64,000 nucleotides of DNA from Fidelibacterota bacterium. GTDB lineage: Bacteria; Fidelibacterota; Marinisomatia; Marinisomatales; TCS55. The stretch spans positions 295,958-359,957 of the forward strand of contig SCKN01000002.1 in NCBI GenBank assembly GCA_004124385.1. The letters run 5' to 3'. Below, one piece after another: positions 33,133-40,846 of the stretch (its first letter is position 1; every line of letters begins with the position of its first letter). A program made the translations under genes and the position numbers. The notes beneath the pieces are model-generated. The model worked only from the letters and a program-made list of their open reading frames with translations, was not told the DNA's origin and did no database searches.

Positions 33133-34566
33133 ATGGATAAACTTTTAACTTCAGGCAGGGTGCTTTTAACGCTACTCTTTTCGATTGCCACTAGCCAGGT
33201 GGTGATCGAGGAGGCGTTTCCTAATTTGCTCTTTACACAACCCGTTGACCTTCAGTACGCACCGGACGGGTCAGATCGACTCTTTGTGGTAGAACAGAAG
33301 GGTTCCATCTACGTTTTTGAGAATGATGCTTTTGTAACGGGTAAAACCATATTCCTTGATCTTCGGGATAGGGTAGTATTCCAAGGCGAAAGAGGGCTGC
33401 TCGGGCTGGCATTCCATCCTGACTATGAAAATAACGGTTATTTTTTTGTTAACTATACAGCACCAGGTCCATTAAGAACAGTGGTTTCCCGTTTTCAGGT
33501 AACAGCGGATGATCCTGATGTTGGTGATGAATCATCAGAACACATAATCATAGAAATTAACCAGCCATTTACTAATCATAACGGCGGTCAGATCGTCTTT
33601 GGTCCCGATGGTTATTTATACATTGGGATGGGTGATGGCGGTTGGGGTGGGGACCCCTATAATAATGCGCAAAACCTGACAAACCTTCTCGGTGCTATAC
33701 TTCGCATTGATGTTGATTCTGTTACAGCAACATTAAACTATGGTATTCCCGTAGATAACCCCTTTGCTGATGACACTCTGGGTTACAGGGATGAGATTTA
33801 TGCTTATGGACTTCGAAATCCATGGCGGTTTAGTTTTGATTCGTCTACCAATACCTGCTGGATCTCCGATGTGGGGCAGTATCTCTATGAAGAAATTGAT
33901 ATTCTGGAATATGGCGGTAACTACGGCTGGAACATTATGGAAGGATTTAACTGCTACAATCCACCATCAGGATGCGATACGACCGGATTGATTTTGCCTA
34001 TTTATACCTATGACCACAATATTGGTGAATCTATCACTGGAGGATTTGTTTATCGTGGTACTTTGGTCCCAGATATTTATGGAAAATACATTTTTGCTGA
34101 CTTTGAATACGGCGATGTTTGGTCTTTAGAATTTGATGGGGACAATGCTCCTGAAGTGAGTACCCTTGGTGACTTGGGACCATATTCCGTCACGTCCTTT
34201 GGTGTGGACCAGCATAATGAACTGTACATCTGTTCATTTGATGGGAAGATATATAAATTTGTGCAGACAGATTCCGCTGTCGATGATGGTGATTTGAAAC
34301 CCAATAAATTTTCGCTGTATCAAAACTATCCCAACCCCTTCAACCCAACCACCACTATCCGGTATGATATAGCCGAAGACAGCCATGTAATCATGAATAT
34401 CTATGACGTTACTGGACGGTTGGTGGAAACACTGGTGGAAAGTGCATTAGAGAGCGGTGAGTATGAAGTTATCTGGGATGCCAGAGATCTTCCCTCAGGC
34501 GTCTACCTGGCTCAGTTTAAATTTGGGGATAGAACTGTTACTCAGAAATTGATCCTATTGAAGTAA
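33133..34566 (+). CDS. secreted PQQ-type glucose/sorbosone dehydrogenase with T9SS sorting domain
   Basis: The 477 residues have a signal peptide (RVLLTLLFSIATSQ) and a six-bladed GSDH/PQQ sugar dehydrogenase propeller (about 30-380): PVDLQYAPDGSDRLFVVEQK, GERGLLGLAFHPDYENNGYF, NHNGGQIVFGPDGYLYIGMG and AYGLRNPWRFSFD. The last 90 residues are a T9SS type A sorting domain with SLYQNYPNPFNPTTTIRY, NIYDVTGRLVETLV and LPSGVYLAQF. GGTGGG lies before the ATG. The enzyme would oxidise sugars at the surface and pass electrons onward; cofactor and substrate are inferred from family. Confidence 0.9.
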   Translation: MDKLLTSGRVLLTLLFSIATSQVVIEEAFPNLLFTQPVDLQYAPDGSDRLFVVEQKGSIYVFENDAFVTGKTIFLDLRDRVVFQGERGLLGLAFHPDYENNGYFFVNYTAPGPLRTVVSRFQVTADDPDVGDESSEHIIIEINQPFTNHNGGQIVFGPDGYLYIGMGDGGWGGDPYNNAQNLTNLLGAILRIDVDSVTATLNYGIPVDNPFADDTLGYRDEIYAYGLRNPWRFSFDSSTNTCWISDVGQYLYEEIDILEYGGNYGWNIMEGFNCYNPPSGCDTTGLILPIYTYDHNIGESITGGFVYRGTLVPDIYGKYIFADFEYGDVWSLEFDGDNAPEVSTLGDLGPYSVTSFGVDQHNELYICSFDGKIYKFVQTDSAVDDGDLKPNKFSLYQNYPNPFNPTTTIRYDIAEDSHVIMNIYDVTGRLVETLVESALESGEYEVIWDARDLPSGVYLAQFKFGDRTVTQKLILLK

Positions 34567-34586
34567 AATTTGAAGGAGGAGTGAAG

Positions 34587-34709
34587 ATGAAACATAGATT
34601 TCCGTCATTCTTTGCAATCTGCCTGGGACTGGTGGCAACTGCCGCGGCCGGTGTCTCTTGCTGGGTTTTTCTTTTTGTGGTAAAATGCCCCGTGCTAATG
34701 TGGTGTTAA
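34587..34709 (+). CDS. short secreted peptide or truncated gene start
   Basis: A 40-residue frame follows an excellent ribosome-binding site (GAAGGAGGAGTGAAG). It begins with a signal-peptide-like stretch (FFAICLGLVATAAAGVSC) and then becomes improbable (WVFLFVVKCPVLMWC). It is probably the start of a secreted or lipoprotein gene whose continuation was lost to a frameshift or deletion. Confidence 0.35.
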   Translation: MKHRFPSFFAICLGLVATAAAGVSCWVFLFVVKCPVLMWC

Positions 34710-34868
34710 TGTAAACAAGATGAAGATGATCAATCGGATACACGCATTATTGTTTTTACAGATGCTGATTTCTTAACGAACGTTTATATCAACCAGTATA
34801 GCAATGCCGAAATGGAACTTAATATTATCAATTGGCTATCGGAGTTAGGGTTTAAAAGGGGATATTAA
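34710..34868 (+). pseudogene. C-terminal relic resembling GldG-type ABC auxiliary proteins
   Basis: An open frame without a start gives TRIIVFTDADFLTNVYINQY followed by NAEMELNIINWLSEL and a stop one base before the MscS gene. The pattern (R)I(I/V)VFxDxDFLxN...NxxxxxNxINWL is the end of GldG/DUF-type proteins associated with ABC-2 exporters. The rest of the gene is missing; the 34587 frame before it is unrelated or shifted. Confidence 0.5.
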
Positions 34869-34869
34869 T

Positions 34870-36105
34870 ATGTTACAGAATTTTCTGAGTCAGGGGGGCA
34901 TTCCTGAACAATATATAGGAACGACCGTTATTTCAATCAAGATCATCGCTTTAGTGATTTTATGTTGGCTTGTTAACCTTGTTGCGAAGAAAACTGTGTT
35001 ACGTTTGGTCAGGGCCCTGATTCGTAAAACGAAAAATGATTGGGATGATGTTTTTGTTGATAAGGAAGTTTTTAAAAACGTCTCACACTTTGCTCCCGCA
35101 TTTGTGATTTATTTTTTAGTTCCAATATGGTTAGAAGCAACACATGAGGTTATGGATGTCATTAAGCGCATAGCGAATGCCTATATGATTATCGTGGGAT
35201 GTTGGGTCTTTGATGCTGTATTAAATGCCGTATTAATTATTTATCAGCGCTTTGATGTTTCTCGCAAAAAACCGATCAAAGGTTATCTTCAGGCCTTCAA
35301 AATACTCGTGTACTTCTTAACGGTATTGTTTGTTATATCCACCTTAATGAATAAATCTCCCTGGGGATTCTTAAGTATTTTTGGTGGGTTAACTGCTGTC
35401 ATCTTGTTGATTTTTAAGGATATGATTTTAGGACTCGTGGCAGGTATTCAATTGACCTCGAACAATATGGTGGCGCGTGGGGATTGGATTGAAATGCCCA
35501 AGTATGGGGCCGATGGAGATGTCATCGACATGACCCTAACAACAGTTATGGTAAAAAATTGGGATAAAACTATCACGACTATTCCAGCCTATGCCCTCAT
35601 TTCAGATTCATTCAAAAATTGGAGGGGAATGCAGGAATCCGGCGGACGCAGAATCAAGCGGTCTTTTAATATTGATATGAATTCTATCATATTTGTTGAC
35701 GAAGAGCTTTTAAAGAAGTTTGAAAAGTTTGAATTTTTAAAGGATTATCTCAAAGAAAAAACAAAAGAAATAAAAGACTTTAATAAAACCAAAAACATAG
35801 ATACTAATGAGTTGATTAATGGCCGGCGGTTAACCAATATTGGAACGTTTCGCGCTTATATTATCAGTTATTTACGCAACCATCCCAAAATCCATAATGA
35901 CATGACATTTCTCGTTCGGCATTTGGCACCGACAGAACATGGTTTGCCAATCGAAATATACGTTTTTAGTAATGATCAAATCTGGGCGCATTATGAAGCC
36001 ATTCAAGCCGACATTTTTGATCATGTGTTGGCTGTCATTCCAGAGTTTGATTTACGGATTTTCCAAAATCCAACAGGAGCAGATTTTCAAGCTTTCAAGT
36101 CATAA
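34870..36105 (+). CDS. MscS-family mechanosensitive channel (YbdG-like)
   Basis: The 411 residues have four or five membrane spans (for example TVISIKIIALVILCWLVNLV and AFKILVYFLTVLFVISTLMN). The pore helix and MscS beta domain follow: TAVILLIFKDMILGLVAGIQ, RGDWIEMPKYGADGDVIDMT and VKNWDKTITTIPAYALISDS. The long C-terminal domain with a KNWRGM.ESGGRRIKRSF region is typical of the YbdG/MscM subgroup. It would release solutes upon hypo-osmotic shock at the inner membrane. It stands alone, with the next gene beginning 45 bases later. Confidence 0.92.
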   Translation: MLQNFLSQGGIPEQYIGTTVISIKIIALVILCWLVNLVAKKTVLRLVRALIRKTKNDWDDVFVDKEVFKNVSHFAPAFVIYFLVPIWLEATHEVMDVIKRIANAYMIIVGCWVFDAVLNAVLIIYQRFDVSRKKPIKGYLQAFKILVYFLTVLFVISTLMNKSPWGFLSIFGGLTAVILLIFKDMILGLVAGIQLTSNNMVARGDWIEMPKYGADGDVIDMTLTTVMVKNWDKTITTIPAYALISDSFKNWRGMQESGGRRIKRSFNIDMNSIIFVDEELLKKFEKFEFLKDYLKEKTKEIKDFNKTKNIDTNELINGRRLTNIGTFRAYIISYLRNHPKIHNDMTFLVRHLAPTEHGLPIEIYVFSNDQIWAHYEAIQADIFDHVLAVIPEFDLRIFQNPTGADFQAFKS

Positions 36106-36150
36106 AATAATTTAAATTAAAATGCTACACCACTAAAAAGGAGGTTGTCA

Positions 36151-36252
36151 ATGGGAGGCAAAGGAAAGAAGGATAAGGACAAGAGGGGCCAACAGAAGAA
36201 ATCAAAACAAGATAAAAATCAAAAAATAAATAGGATAAGAAACGATGGTTAA
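36151..36252 (+). CDS. Lys/Gly-rich 33-residue microprotein
   Basis: A perfect Shine-Dalgarno (AAAAGGAGG) lies 6 bases before the ATG of this very basic peptide (MGGKGKKDKDKRGQQKKSK...). About half the residues are Lys, Arg or Gln. Small basic proteins of this kind can bind nucleic acids or ribosomes, but no family is recognised. Its stop lies 28 bases before the Yip1-like gene, suggesting co-transcription. Confidence 0.55.
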   Translation: MGGKGKKDKDKRGQQKKSKQDKNQKINRIRNDG

Positions 36253-36280
36253 AATTAGACAATTTAGAAAGGAAGCGCCC

Positions 36281-36802
36281 ATGTCGAAGTTCATTGAACG
36301 CATGATTCGCGCAGCGAAATTAGATGTCAACCTTTATGAAGAGGTTGAGGCTGATAAGACGGCCATGAAACAAGCAATGGGAGTTGTGGTTTTGTCTTCC
36401 CTTGCGGCCGGTATCGGTAGCATGTCTATGGGGGGTGGAAATTTGGTTTTGGGAACTGTCGCGGCGTTGGTGGGATGGTATATTTGGGCGTATCTCACTT
36501 ATTTTATCGGTACTAAGTTTCTTCCCGAAGCACAAACAAAGGCTGATCACGGGGAACTGTTAAGAACGATCGGATTTTCCTCTGCGCCAGGTCTAATAAG
36601 AGTTTTAGGTGTCATTCCAATGTTCACTCAATTGGTTTTCATGGTGGCTGGAATTTGGATGCTGATCGCTATGGTCATTGCTGTGCGGCAGGCGCTTGAC
36701 TACAAAAGCACTCCTCGGGCGATTGGTGTATGCATTATCGGATGGATTTTTCAAGCCATCCTTTTAGTGTTCTTATTTTCGTTTGTTAAGGGTGGAGTAT
36801 AA
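36281..36802 (+). CDS. Yip1-family membrane protein
   Basis: I start at ATG 36281 (173 aa, MSKFIERMIRAAKLDVNLYE) behind AAAGGAAG; ATG 36245 would overlap the microprotein. The protein has an amphipathic N-terminus and then five hydrophobic helices (MGVVVLSSLAAGIGSMSMGG, LVLGTVAALVGWYIWAYLTY, LVFMVAGIWMLIAMVIAVRQ, AIGVCIIGWIFQAILLVFLF). The FSSAPGLIRVLGVIP block and the ALDYKSTPRAIGVC motif are typical of bacterial Yip1/YIPF-like proteins. Function of bacterial members is unknown. Confidence 0.8.
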   Translation: MSKFIERMIRAAKLDVNLYEEVEADKTAMKQAMGVVVLSSLAAGIGSMSMGGGNLVLGTVAALVGWYIWAYLTYFIGTKFLPEAQTKADHGELLRTIGFSSAPGLIRVLGVIPMFTQLVFMVAGIWMLIAMVIAVRQALDYKSTPRAIGVCIIGWIFQAILLVFLFSFVKGGV

Positions 36803-36818
36803 ACGGAGAAAGAGTTGT

Positions 36819-37076
36819 ATGGACTGCAAAAGGTGCTGGGAAAACGATATATTGGATAGGAAAAGGGATGTATAAAGTTGCAGAATTTATTGTTGTCGAA
36901 ATGTTCCGGCCAATGAAGGCAATGAGCGCTTAATGCAAGCGATTAGTTTTATCGCAAAAAAAATGAATAAAATAAAACGAGTGTATTCTCGAGCGACCAC
37001 AAAAAAAGATCCACCAACACAGTATAGAAAAGGGCGTGTTTGCAAAAAGCGTGGTTGTAAAGAAGAGGATGGGTAG
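36819..37076 (+). pseudogene. small zinc-ribbon-like gene broken by an ochre codon
   Basis: One frame reads MDCKRCWENDILDRKRDV, then TAA (36873-36875), then SCRIYCCRNVPANEGNERLM and a basic tail ending RVCKKRGCKEEDG. Cys pairs on both sides (CKRC, CRIYCC, CKKRGC) suggest one metal-binding protein of about 85 residues interrupted by a single stop. An internal ATG at 36933 could still give a 47-residue basic peptide. I do not recognise the family. Confidence 0.45.
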
Positions 37077-37101
37077 ATTAAAGTAAAATCAGAGGTGTAA
37101 A

Positions 37102-37320
37102 ATGAAAAAGTTAATATTTACAATTTTTGTTTTTATTAAGATCTCGACTGCTCAACCATCACCACACTTATCTCCACCGACAATATCATTTTAAGGAATT
37201 TTAAAAGACACAGCGGGTAATACGATTGCTAACGGTACGTATAATATGACCTTTGAAATATGGAGGTAATTCTGTTGATGGAGTAGTTTGGGGAAAATAA
37301 ACATTACAAATTAATTAGAT
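37102..37320 (+). pseudogene. relic of a secreted FCB-type surface protein
   Basis: After AGAGGTG and an ATG comes a signal peptide (LIFTIFVFIKISTAQ) and SPPTISF, then TAA, then GILKDTAGNTIANGTYNMTF. After a further frameshift comes NSVDGVVWGK and another stop. The intact family opening is of the form ISYQGxLxDxxGNPxxxGTYxMTFxI, so the first stop replaces the Gln codon (CAA to TAA). At least three lesions and no continuation mark it as dead. Confidence 0.6.
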
Positions 37321-37335
37321 AGTCTGTTTGATTAG

Positions 37336-38310
37336 CTATTTAGCAGAAAATAATTCCGGATAAAACAGAACGCTTAACACCTCAAATTTTTCAGAACAGT
37401 TTTTCAGGTTATAATTCGTATTCGCCGGGATAATTACAGCTGATGCTGTATTGAGATTTTCTTGACCATTACAATTCAAAATACAGTCGCCCTGCAAAAC
37501 AAACATAAACAGAAGGTTATCATTTTGATTATATAGCTGTTTCTCTTCTTGACTATTAATTCGCCCCACGTGAACACTGATTAGTCCGGCAGTTGGAGAT
37601 GTCAAACCAACGTCTCTGTATTCAAACCCATCTATGTACCAAGGCGCCCATCTTGCGATATTTTCTTTATGCAAATGAAAAGATTGTTCATTAAAATTTC
37701 TGTCAGCATTAAGCGTTGATGTTGGTAAAGTTAATTCGTAGTCCACATACGTAATATGTTCAGCCGGAGAACTAATTTCTATTGCCTCAAATCCTGCTGA
37801 ACACTCTAATACTTGATGGCGGATTTCTGGTGGCTGCAAAACGCAATCACCCTCATTCATAATAAATGGCGGACCCTGGTCTTCATAAACCAGCTTCACC
37901 CATCCTTTATATATATAAATCATCTGGAAACGGATCTTATGAAAATGGACATAATCAGCAACTGGACCACCATCAGGAATTTTTATATGCGACGCAATTA
38001 ATCTTCCGCTTTGACGATCTGGTATTAAATCTTTATACAACATGCCCGCCCTGCCAGCAATCCACGGGGATTTATTATTTAGCTCTGTGGAGACAAAAGA
38101 TTGCGCTGCTGGCGGGGTCGTTTCTATCTCTATTTTTTCTTCTTTTATTAGTTGAATGCGAGTATCACCTTTAAATACGATCACTTCTCGCGGATTATCT
38201 GCTGGAAAAATGCTCTCTATACGATACCCCAAGTTTTCTGTATAATGCTCAAGAACATCATTTACATTATCACATAAAATTGTTTTGTTTACTTGATTTA
38301 GGGTCTTCAT
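37336..38310 (-). CDS. cupin-domain protein with N-terminal VOC-like half-domain
   Basis: The 324 residues begin with a glyoxalase/VOC-like module (DVLEHYTENLGYRIESIF, VIVFKGDTRIQLIK). Two cupin domains follow. The first has VHFHKIRFQMIYIYKGWVKL and GDCVLQPPEIRHQVLECSAG, in which the HFH, the following Glu-free turn and the late His form a plausible metal site. The second (around LFMFVLQGDCILNC) lacks the histidines and is likely structural. The reaction is unknown; related proteins are bicupin dioxygenases or isomerases. It converges with nothing and is followed by decayed sequence. Confidence 0.75.
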   Translation of the reverse strand: MKTLNQVNKTILCDNVNDVLEHYTENLGYRIESIFPADNPREVIVFKGDTRIQLIKEEKIEIETTPPAAQSFVSTELNNKSPWIAGRAGMLYKDLIPDRQSGRLIASHIKIPDGGPVADYVHFHKIRFQMIYIYKGWVKLVYEDQGPPFIMNEGDCVLQPPEIRHQVLECSAGFEAIEISSPAEHITYVDYELTLPTSTLNADRNFNEQSFHLHKENIARWAPWYIDGFEYRDVGLTSPTAGLISVHVGRINSQEEKQLYNQNDNLLFMFVLQGDCILNCNGQENLNTASAVIIPANTNYNLKNCSEKFEVLSVLFYPELFSAK

Positions 38311-38368
38311 ATAAAGATAAAATCTTTAATATTATTCCTGATGCAAAATCCGGAGAACACGCACAAGC

Positions 38369-38560
38369 TTAAAAAGGGAGGCCGAAATCAGCGGAAGAAA
38401 AACCCAAACAAAAAACTGATCCTTGGGAACGATATATAGGAATCATCTTACTTTTATAATTAGAACCGGAAATCGTTTCCTCATAAATACTAAAACTTAA
38501 AAAAGCGTCCGATGCGCTACTAACAACACTAATACAAAGAATAATCAGTATAATTCTCAT
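38369..38560 (-). CDS. small secreted protein or gene remnant
   Basis: From ATG 38560 this reads as a signal peptide (IILIILCISVVSSASD) and about 47 more residues ending GFSSADFGLPF. It begins 5 bases after the deiodinase-like gene ends. It is probably the start of a larger surface protein that has lost its body, but a genuine short secreted peptide cannot be excluded. Confidence 0.35.
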   Translation of the reverse strand: MRIILIILCISVVSSASDAFLSFSIYEETISGSNYKSKMIPIYRSQGSVFCLGFSSADFGLPF

Positions 38561-38564
38561 TTGA

Positions 38565-39218
38565 TTATATTGTGACAATAATATCTTCAAAAGATTTTTT
38601 TCTGATTACAGGTACCTCCGCACTATCTGCAGGATATCCAACCGGAATCAGTAAAAACGCTCGTTCGTTTTCAGGGCGTTTCAAAATTTTCTGTAAAAAT
38701 TTCATTGGACTTGGCGTATGGGTTAATGAAACTAGTCCTGCGTTATGTATTGCCGCTAATAAAAATCCGGCCGCAATACCCACCGATTCATTTACATAAT
38801 AATTTTTACGCGGTTTATCATAGTCCGCATCCAACACCTGTTTAAATATTACAATTAAATAGGGAGCTTTCTCCAAAAAAGGTTTGTGCCAGTCTGTGCC
38901 AAATTGGTTTAAGTCTTCGAGCCATTCTTTGGTAGCGCGGTGAGAATAGAATTCTTTTTCTTCTGCTTCTGCAGCAAATCGAATCTTTTTCTTAATGTCT
39001 GGATCTTGAACCAATACAAAACTCCAAGGCTGTTTATTCGCGCCGGACGGAGCTAGTCCTGCTGTTTTTATACAACTTTCAAGAATCTCTAAAGGGACCG
39101 ACCGATCAGAAAAATCTCTAACAGTTCGTCTTGATTTCATTTGATAATAAAATTTCTGGGATCGATTTTTCATTTCGTTTTCAGTTATTTCTTTAAAATC
39201 TAATTTATGGAATGACAT
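38565..39218 (-). CDS. nitroreductase-fold flavoprotein resembling iodotyrosine deiodinase
   Basis: The 217-residue FMN protein matches vertebrate iodotyrosine deiodinase (IYD) along its length: SRRTVRDFSDRSVPLEILES, TAGLAPSGANKQPWSFVLVQ, APYLIVIFKQV, GIAAGFLLAAIHNAGLVSLT, AFLLIPVGYPADSAEVPVIR and KKSFEDIIVTI. The lid triad that binds the halotyrosine zwitterion in IYD (Glu, Tyr, Lys with spacing 4 and 21) is present as Glu87, Tyr91 and Lys112. Reductive dehalogenation of iodo- or bromotyrosine is therefore likely. There is no membrane anchor, so it is cytosolic like bacterial IYD homologues. It is divergent from the esterase gene at 39273. Confidence 0.85.
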   Translation of the reverse strand: MSFHKLDFKEITENEMKNRSQKFYYQMKSRRTVRDFSDRSVPLEILESCIKTAGLAPSGANKQPWSFVLVQDPDIKKKIRFAAEAEEKEFYSHRATKEWLEDLNQFGTDWHKPFLEKAPYLIVIFKQVLDADYDKPRKNYYVNESVGIAAGFLLAAIHNAGLVSLTHTPSPMKFLQKILKRPENERAFLLIPVGYPADSAEVPVIRKKSFEDIIVTI

Positions 39219-39272
39219 AGCGTTACTTTCATTGTTAGTTTCACAAAGTAGAAATTACCATTAATACCGCCC

Positions 39273-40634
39273 ATGCGCTTATTTGAATCCATATTACTGC
39301 TAATATTAGTCGTGCTGATTTATCAGCTTGTTTTTTCAAAACAAAAAGATAAACAACCCATGCAACTGCTGTTTTTTGCGCTTATTTTAATCGTGGTCCA
39401 AGTAATGTTCGAAGGATATCGCTGGCAAATGGTCCCTGCTTATTTAAGTTTTGGTATATTATACCTGCGTTTAAAAATAGGCGAACTGAAGTTCACTCAA
39501 CGATTCAATAAGTTTGCGTGGGGTTTGTGGGCTTTATTCACTGTTGGCCTGCCTGTTGTTTCTCCTGTGTTTAGCCTCCCCCAGCCAACAGGGCCTTTTT
39601 TAATTGGTACAAAATTATACCACTGGATCGACCAAACTCGACCAGAGTGGTTCACTCCAAACGATGAAAACCCAAACGACTTGCGTGAATTGTTAGTACA
39701 GGTATGGTATCCTGTAGAAAAAGTAACCGGCAAACCCGTACCTTATCTGTATAACCTCAACATAAGAGCCGATGGGATTGGTGCGGCGGGAGGATTCCCA
39801 GGGTTTTTGGTCAGCCATATTGATTTGGTAAAAACACATTCTTTTCTAAATGAAACAACAATCCAAAATAAGCAATTCCCTCTTTTAATATTATCTCATG
39901 GTATTACCGGTTATAAAGAGATTCACACTGCGTTAATTGAAGAACTAACCAGCCATGGTTATGTCGTTGCAGCGCCAGATCATACCTATGATTGCAACCT
40001 CACTGTCTTTCCTGATGGGCATATAGCTGATTACAGGTCAGATATTACCGGTTATCCTGATAGTGTTCAAATTCGTCGACAGCAATTAAACACGCGCGTA
40101 GCTGATATTAGATTTATATTAGATCAAATGCTTTCTGATGATGAATTCCACAACGTGATTGACTTTGATAAAGTAGGCGTACTGGGTCATTCTTATGGAG
40201 GGTCCACGGCTATTCAAGCTGCATATGAGGACAGTCGTATCAAAGCAGTGCTCGCATTAGATAGCTGGATGAATCCCATACCGGAATTGATAATAGAACA
40301 GGGAATTTCACAGCCGTTTTTGCACTTAGGTAGGCCCCACTGGGATGATTCTGAATACCCTACAAGTCCTGCCAGGCTCGTACGTTTTTTAAAAAATGTA
40401 AGAAAAGATGGAATACATTATACATTACAGGGGGCACGGCATTTAGATTTTAGCGATGTGCCATTATATTCAACCATATCAAATTATCTATTAGAAACGG
40501 GAAGCGTGGCGCCCTTGAAAACTATATCTATAGTCAATAAAGTTGTTGTTTCATTTTTTGATAAATTTTTAAAAAACAAATCAAATCAATTTCCGGATAA
40601 TTTGAAAATCTTTCAAGAACTTCTAAAGCATTAG
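39273..40634 (+). CDS. PAF-acetylhydrolase-like alpha/beta hydrolase with N-terminal membrane spans
   Basis: The 453 residues begin with about three membrane helices (ILLLILVVLIYQLVF, LLFFALILIVVQVMFEGYRW, YLSFGILYLRL). A platelet-activating-factor acetylhydrolase-like hydrolase follows: LLILSHGITGYKEIHTALIE, HGYVVAAPDHTYDC, nucleophile Ser in VGVLGHSYGGSTAIQAA, Asp in VLALDSWM and His in GARHLDFSD. It would cleave lipid or other ester bonds at the membrane. It is separated from the symporter pair by only 11 bases and may share its transcript, hinting at uptake of the released product. Confidence 0.85.
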   Translation: MRLFESILLLILVVLIYQLVFSKQKDKQPMQLLFFALILIVVQVMFEGYRWQMVPAYLSFGILYLRLKIGELKFTQRFNKFAWGLWALFTVGLPVVSPVFSLPQPTGPFLIGTKLYHWIDQTRPEWFTPNDENPNDLRELLVQVWYPVEKVTGKPVPYLYNLNIRADGIGAAGGFPGFLVSHIDLVKTHSFLNETTIQNKQFPLLILSHGITGYKEIHTALIEELTSHGYVVAAPDHTYDCNLTVFPDGHIADYRSDITGYPDSVQIRRQQLNTRVADIRFILDQMLSDDEFHNVIDFDKVGVLGHSYGGSTAIQAAYEDSRIKAVLALDSWMNPIPELIIEQGISQPFLHLGRPHWDDSEYPTSPARLVRFLKNVRKDGIHYTLQGARHLDFSDVPLYSTISNYLLETGSVAPLKTISIVNKVVVSFFDKFLKNKSNQFPDNLKIFQELLKH

Positions 40635-40645
40635 AGCTACACTCG

Positions 40646-40846
40646 TTGATTCCAAAAAAAGCGTATTTTCTTTCAATATTGGCCGTTTTTTTAACAGTGC
40701 CTTTATGTATAACATCCTCACACATTATTTTGGGTTTTCCTGCTTGGGCTTTTTATGCGTTAATAATGACTATTCTTTACTCCTTTATTATAGTAATAAT
40801 TCTTCAAATTTATTGGCCAACTAAAAAACAACGCGATGAACTCTGA
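40646..40846 (+). CDS. small two-helix membrane subunit paired with the symporter
   Basis: The 66-residue frame starts at TTG 40646 and contains two hydrophobic helices (YFLSILAVFLTVPLCI and AFYALIMTILYSFIIVIILQ) plus a charged tail. Its end overlaps the symporter start by 11 bases. Small partners of this kind (DUF997, DUF485, DUF4212 type) commonly precede sodium:solute symporters. The exact family is not certain. Confidence 0.65.
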   Translation: MIPKKAYFLSILAVFLTVPLCITSSHIILGFPAWAFYALIMTILYSFIIVIILQIYWPTKKQRDEL

